This document shows positions 61,019 through 64,000 of a DNA stretch of 64,000 bases, piece by piece; positions within the stretch are counted from its first letter, which is position 1; each line of letters starts with the position of its first letter. Source of the DNA: Begonia masoniana (Eukaryota; Streptophyta; Magnoliopsida; Cucurbitales; Begoniaceae); the NCBI GenBank assembly GCA_022432975.1, contig CM039506.1, positions 14,675,545 to 14,739,544 of the forward strand. Reading direction: 5' to 3'. Below the pieces are notes generated by a model, which saw nothing but the letters and a program-made list of their open reading frames with translations, was not told the origin of the DNA and did not search any database. Position numbers and translations under genes: made by a program.

Positions 61019-64000
61019 TCATGCAAACAAATTAGGATACTTAGTCATCATATCCTGCTGTCGTTCCCACGTAGCCTTTTCCACCTCGTGGTTCCGCCAC
61101 AAAACTTTGACTAGTGGAATCTCTTTGTTGCGCAAAATCTTGATGGAAGTCTCCAAAATACGTACCGGCCTCACCTCATAGCTCAAGGTAGGCTGTACCT
61201 CGATCTCTGTAGCCTCCACAATATGCGACGGATCGCGCAAGCACTTCCGAAGCATAGATACATGAAATACATCGTGGATACTCTCCATAGAAGCCGGAAG
61301 CTGCAATCTATACGCCAACTTCCCGATCCTCTTCAGAATAGGAAAGGGTCCCACATACCGAGGGTTCAACTTACCCCTCCTTCCAAATCTCGCGACACCT
61401 TTGAACGGAGAAACCTTCAAATAAACTTCGTCGCCCTCCTCGAACTCTAGCTCTCGCCGTCTCACATCAGCATAACTCTTCTGTCGGCTCTGAGCTACCT
61501 GAATACGCTGTAGGATAACGGCAATCTTCTGTGCCGTTTGCTGTAGAATCTCTGGACCAACGATGCTGGCCTCGCCAACCTCGTCCCAATGTAACGAAGA
61601 CCTACACTTCCGACCATACAGAGCCTCGTACGGTGCCATGCCAATAGTAGCCTGGAAGCTGTTATTGTACGAGAACTAAATCAGAGGTAAATATCGGCTC
61701 CACGAGCCCTGAAACTCCAGCACACATGCTCTGAGCATATCCTCCAAAATCTGATTCGTCCTCTCTGTCTGACCATCAGTCTGAGGATGAAATGCTGTGC
61801 TGAAATTAAGCTGAGTCCCCATAGCTTTATGCAGGCTCTTCCAGAAATTCGAGGTAAATCTCGGATCACGATCTGAGACTATGGAAACTGGCACACCGTG
61901 CAGTCTGACAATCTCCTGCACATATAGCTCTGCGAGCTGATCCATCGAAGATGCCATCTTCATAGATAAGAAGTGAGCCGACTTTGTCAATCGGTCCACA
62001 ATCACCCATATACCATCATGACCTCTCGTCGTCCTCGGGAGCCCCACAATAAAGTCCATGGAGATCTGCTCCCACTTCCACTCCGGAATCGGCAGTGGCA
62101 ATAACGTTCCGGCAGGTCTCTGGTGCTCGGCCTTCACCTGTTGACAAACTAAACAGGTCTCGACATACTTGGCCACCTCTCTCTTCATGTTCGGCCACCA
62201 GAAGTGTTGTTTCAAATCCCGGTACATCTTTGTACTCCCCGGGTGTATAGAATATGCCGAAGAATGTGCCTCGGCCAATATATCCTTCCTTAGATCCTCG
62301 TCGCTAGGCACGTACCACCTATGCCTAAACTTCAGAATACCATCCTCCGATAGATGAAAGTCTAACGAGTCCCCCAAGGTCATACTCGATCGAAGCTCCA
62401 TACACTCCGAATCAGTCAGCTGAGCCTCACGTATACGATCCAGAAGAGTTGGCCTGAGAGAAATACTAGTGAGCATGCTGGAACAATCTGCCACTATCTC
62501 CACGTCAAATCTCTCGATTTCAGACCGCAGCGTAACTGACATCGCTGCTAATGAAGGCTGACTCGCAGAAGGCACTCTACTCAAGGCATCAGCTACCTTG
62601 TTTGCCTTCCCTGGGTGGTACTTGATATCAAAATCATAGTCCTTGAAAAACTCAAGCCACCTGCGTTGCCGCATATTCAGCTCCTTCTGCGTAAATAAGT
62701 ACTTCAAGCTCTTGTGGTCGGAGAATATCTCGCACTGCTGCCCATATAAATAATGTCTCCATACCTTCAGTGCGAAGACCACAGCTGCTAACTCAAGATC
62801 GTGCGTGGGGTAGTTCTGCTCATACGGCTTCAGCTGTCGAGAAGCATAAGAAATAACTTTCCCCTCTTGCATCAGTACACAACCCAGTCCCACTCCAGAT
62901 GCATCGCAATAAATACTGAATCTGACACCTTCAATAGGCAGTACCAGCACTGGAGCGGTGGTCAATCTCTGCTTTAATTCCATAAAGCTGTCATCACAAG
63001 CAGACGACCATATAAATTTCTCATGCTTCCGAGTCAATCGTGATAAGGGAAGTGCGATCTTTGAGAATCCCTCTATAAACTTCCTGTAATAACCGGCCAA
63101 TCCGAGAAATCCACGCACCTCACGTACGTTCTTCGGCTGTGGCCAATCTCTGACCGCCTGGACTTTGCTCGGGTCCACAAAAACTCCGTCCTGTGATATG
63201 ATATGGCCTAGGAAACTCACCCTGTCAAGCCAGAACTCGCACTTCGAGAACTTCGGATAGAGCTGGCGATGACTCAATATCTGTAAAACAATCCGTAGAT
63301 GCTCCTCATGCTCTTCCTTCGTCTTGGAGTAGATGAGGATGTCGTCAATGAACACCACCACAAACTTGTCTAAGTACTCCTTAAAGACACGGTTCATCAG
63401 ATCCATGAACGCTGCAGGAGCATTAGTGAGTCCAAATGACATGACAAGGAACTCATAATGCCCATACCTCGTTCGGAATGCCGTCTTCTGAATATCATCC
63501 CTCCGGACCTTCAGCTGATAATAACCCGAGCGTAGGTCGATCCTGGAAAACACTCGGGCACCCTGCAGCTGATCAAATAAATCGTCAATCCGGGGCAGTG
63601 GGTACTTATTCTTCACTGTGAGCTTATTCAGTTCCCTGTAATCGATACACATCCTGAGGGTCCCGTCTTTCTTCTTGACAAACAGAACGGGCGCACCCCA
63701 GGGTGAAACGCTGGGTCGAATAAAACCCTTCTCCAGTAACTCGTCAAGCTGAGTCCTCAACTCTCTCAACTCAGCTGGTGCCAACCGGTAAGGGTTCTTG
63801 AACCTTGGCGCAGAGTTTGGATAGACATCAATAGTGAATTCGATCTCCCGGTCTGGTGTTAAACCGGGAAGATCATCAAGGAATATGCCAGAGAACTCTC
63901 TAACAACAGGAATGTCGCTCGGCTTCAGTCCGCTGAGCAACTGAACATCAAAAACTGAGGCCAAATAAATAGAGCACGCACCTTTGAACTGCTCGTTGAC
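61019..64000 (-). pseudogene. Ty3/gypsy pol (RT, RNase H, integrase, chromodomain) with one stop
   Basis: Open from the right edge to 61676, then TAG at 61673-61675 where the family has Glu in a VEFAYNNS-type motif (here LI-stop-FSYNNSFQ), then open again to the TGA at 61019-61021. Domains in order: RT ([12 protein letters not shown] in [11 protein letters not shown]), RNase H ([10 protein letters not shown]), integrase finger ([14 protein letters not shown]), core ([33 protein letters not shown]) and chromodomain (VLWRNHEVEKATWERQQDM). Nothing else is broken in the visible part, so it is the youngest-looking pol in the window. Confidence 0.93.

Larger units (their letters stand above)
58360..64000 (-). 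mobile_element. Ty3/gypsy chromovirus on the minus strand, partial at the window edge
   Basis: The 3' LTR is 58360-60978, the polypurine tract (minus: aggagggtggaa) 60979-60990, then pol reads leftward from the edge to 61019. gag, part of the protease and the 5' LTR lie off the window. The LTR is related to the solo LTR at 12295-14790. The pol is nearly intact. Confidence 0.93.

Overview
The window is nuclear DNA of a flowering plant, most probably a eudicot. The evidence is two intron-rich housekeeping genes of plant type (an SPB1/FtsJ3-like rRNA methyltransferase and an ADP-glucose pyrophosphorylase large subunit), AT-rich introns with GT-AG borders, and dense nested Ty3/gypsy, Ty1/copia, hAT and MITE insertions typical of plant genomes. 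No tRNA, rRNA, CRISPR array or prokaryotic operon was seen. The species cannot be named from the sequence alone.

Layout. 1-5845 (minus): the first 12 coding exons (about 590 residues) of an SPB1-like ribosome-biogenesis methyltransferase; its C-terminus lies off the left edge. A likely 5' leader with one intron reaches back to about 7240 and holds 86 perfect copies of a hexamer, with a canonical telo-box just upstream. 8339-23866: a decayed hAT transposon, split by a Ty3/gypsy chromovirus of the Tekay/Del type (8430-20496, LTRs of about 2.46 kb, TSD ctggc), itself split by an antisense solo LTR (12295-14790, TSD gatgt). 24893-25738: an almost fully palindromic Mutator-like MITE with a 9-bp TSD.

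26190-28510 (plus): a small plant gene of unknown function whose start codon appears to be the last three bases of exon 1. 28740-31590 (minus): a complete 14-exon, 517-residue AGPase large subunit. These two genes are convergent. 32737-33003: a copia-like solo LTR with a 5-bp TSD, then about 3.4 kb of AT-rich intergenic DNA.

From 36460 to the right edge nearly everything is retrotransposon: a minus-strand copia element with both LTRs (36668-41114) inside an older copia remnant; a 27-bp minisatellite with 55 identical units (43332-44947); two decayed copies of one Ty3/gypsy family separated by a solo LTR with unmatched flanks; a 5'-truncated SIRE/Maximus-like copia element with an env-position ORF containing a triplicated segment; and a minus-strand Ty3/gypsy element (58360 to beyond 64000) whose visible pol has only one stop codon.

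The real genes are unlinked in function: one serves rRNA modification in the nucleolus, one starch synthesis in plastids. The most unusual signals are structural: hairpin islands at the same place in two related LTRs, an array of TGACGTCA palindromes in another LTR, two very uniform tandem arrays, and the palindromic MITE.
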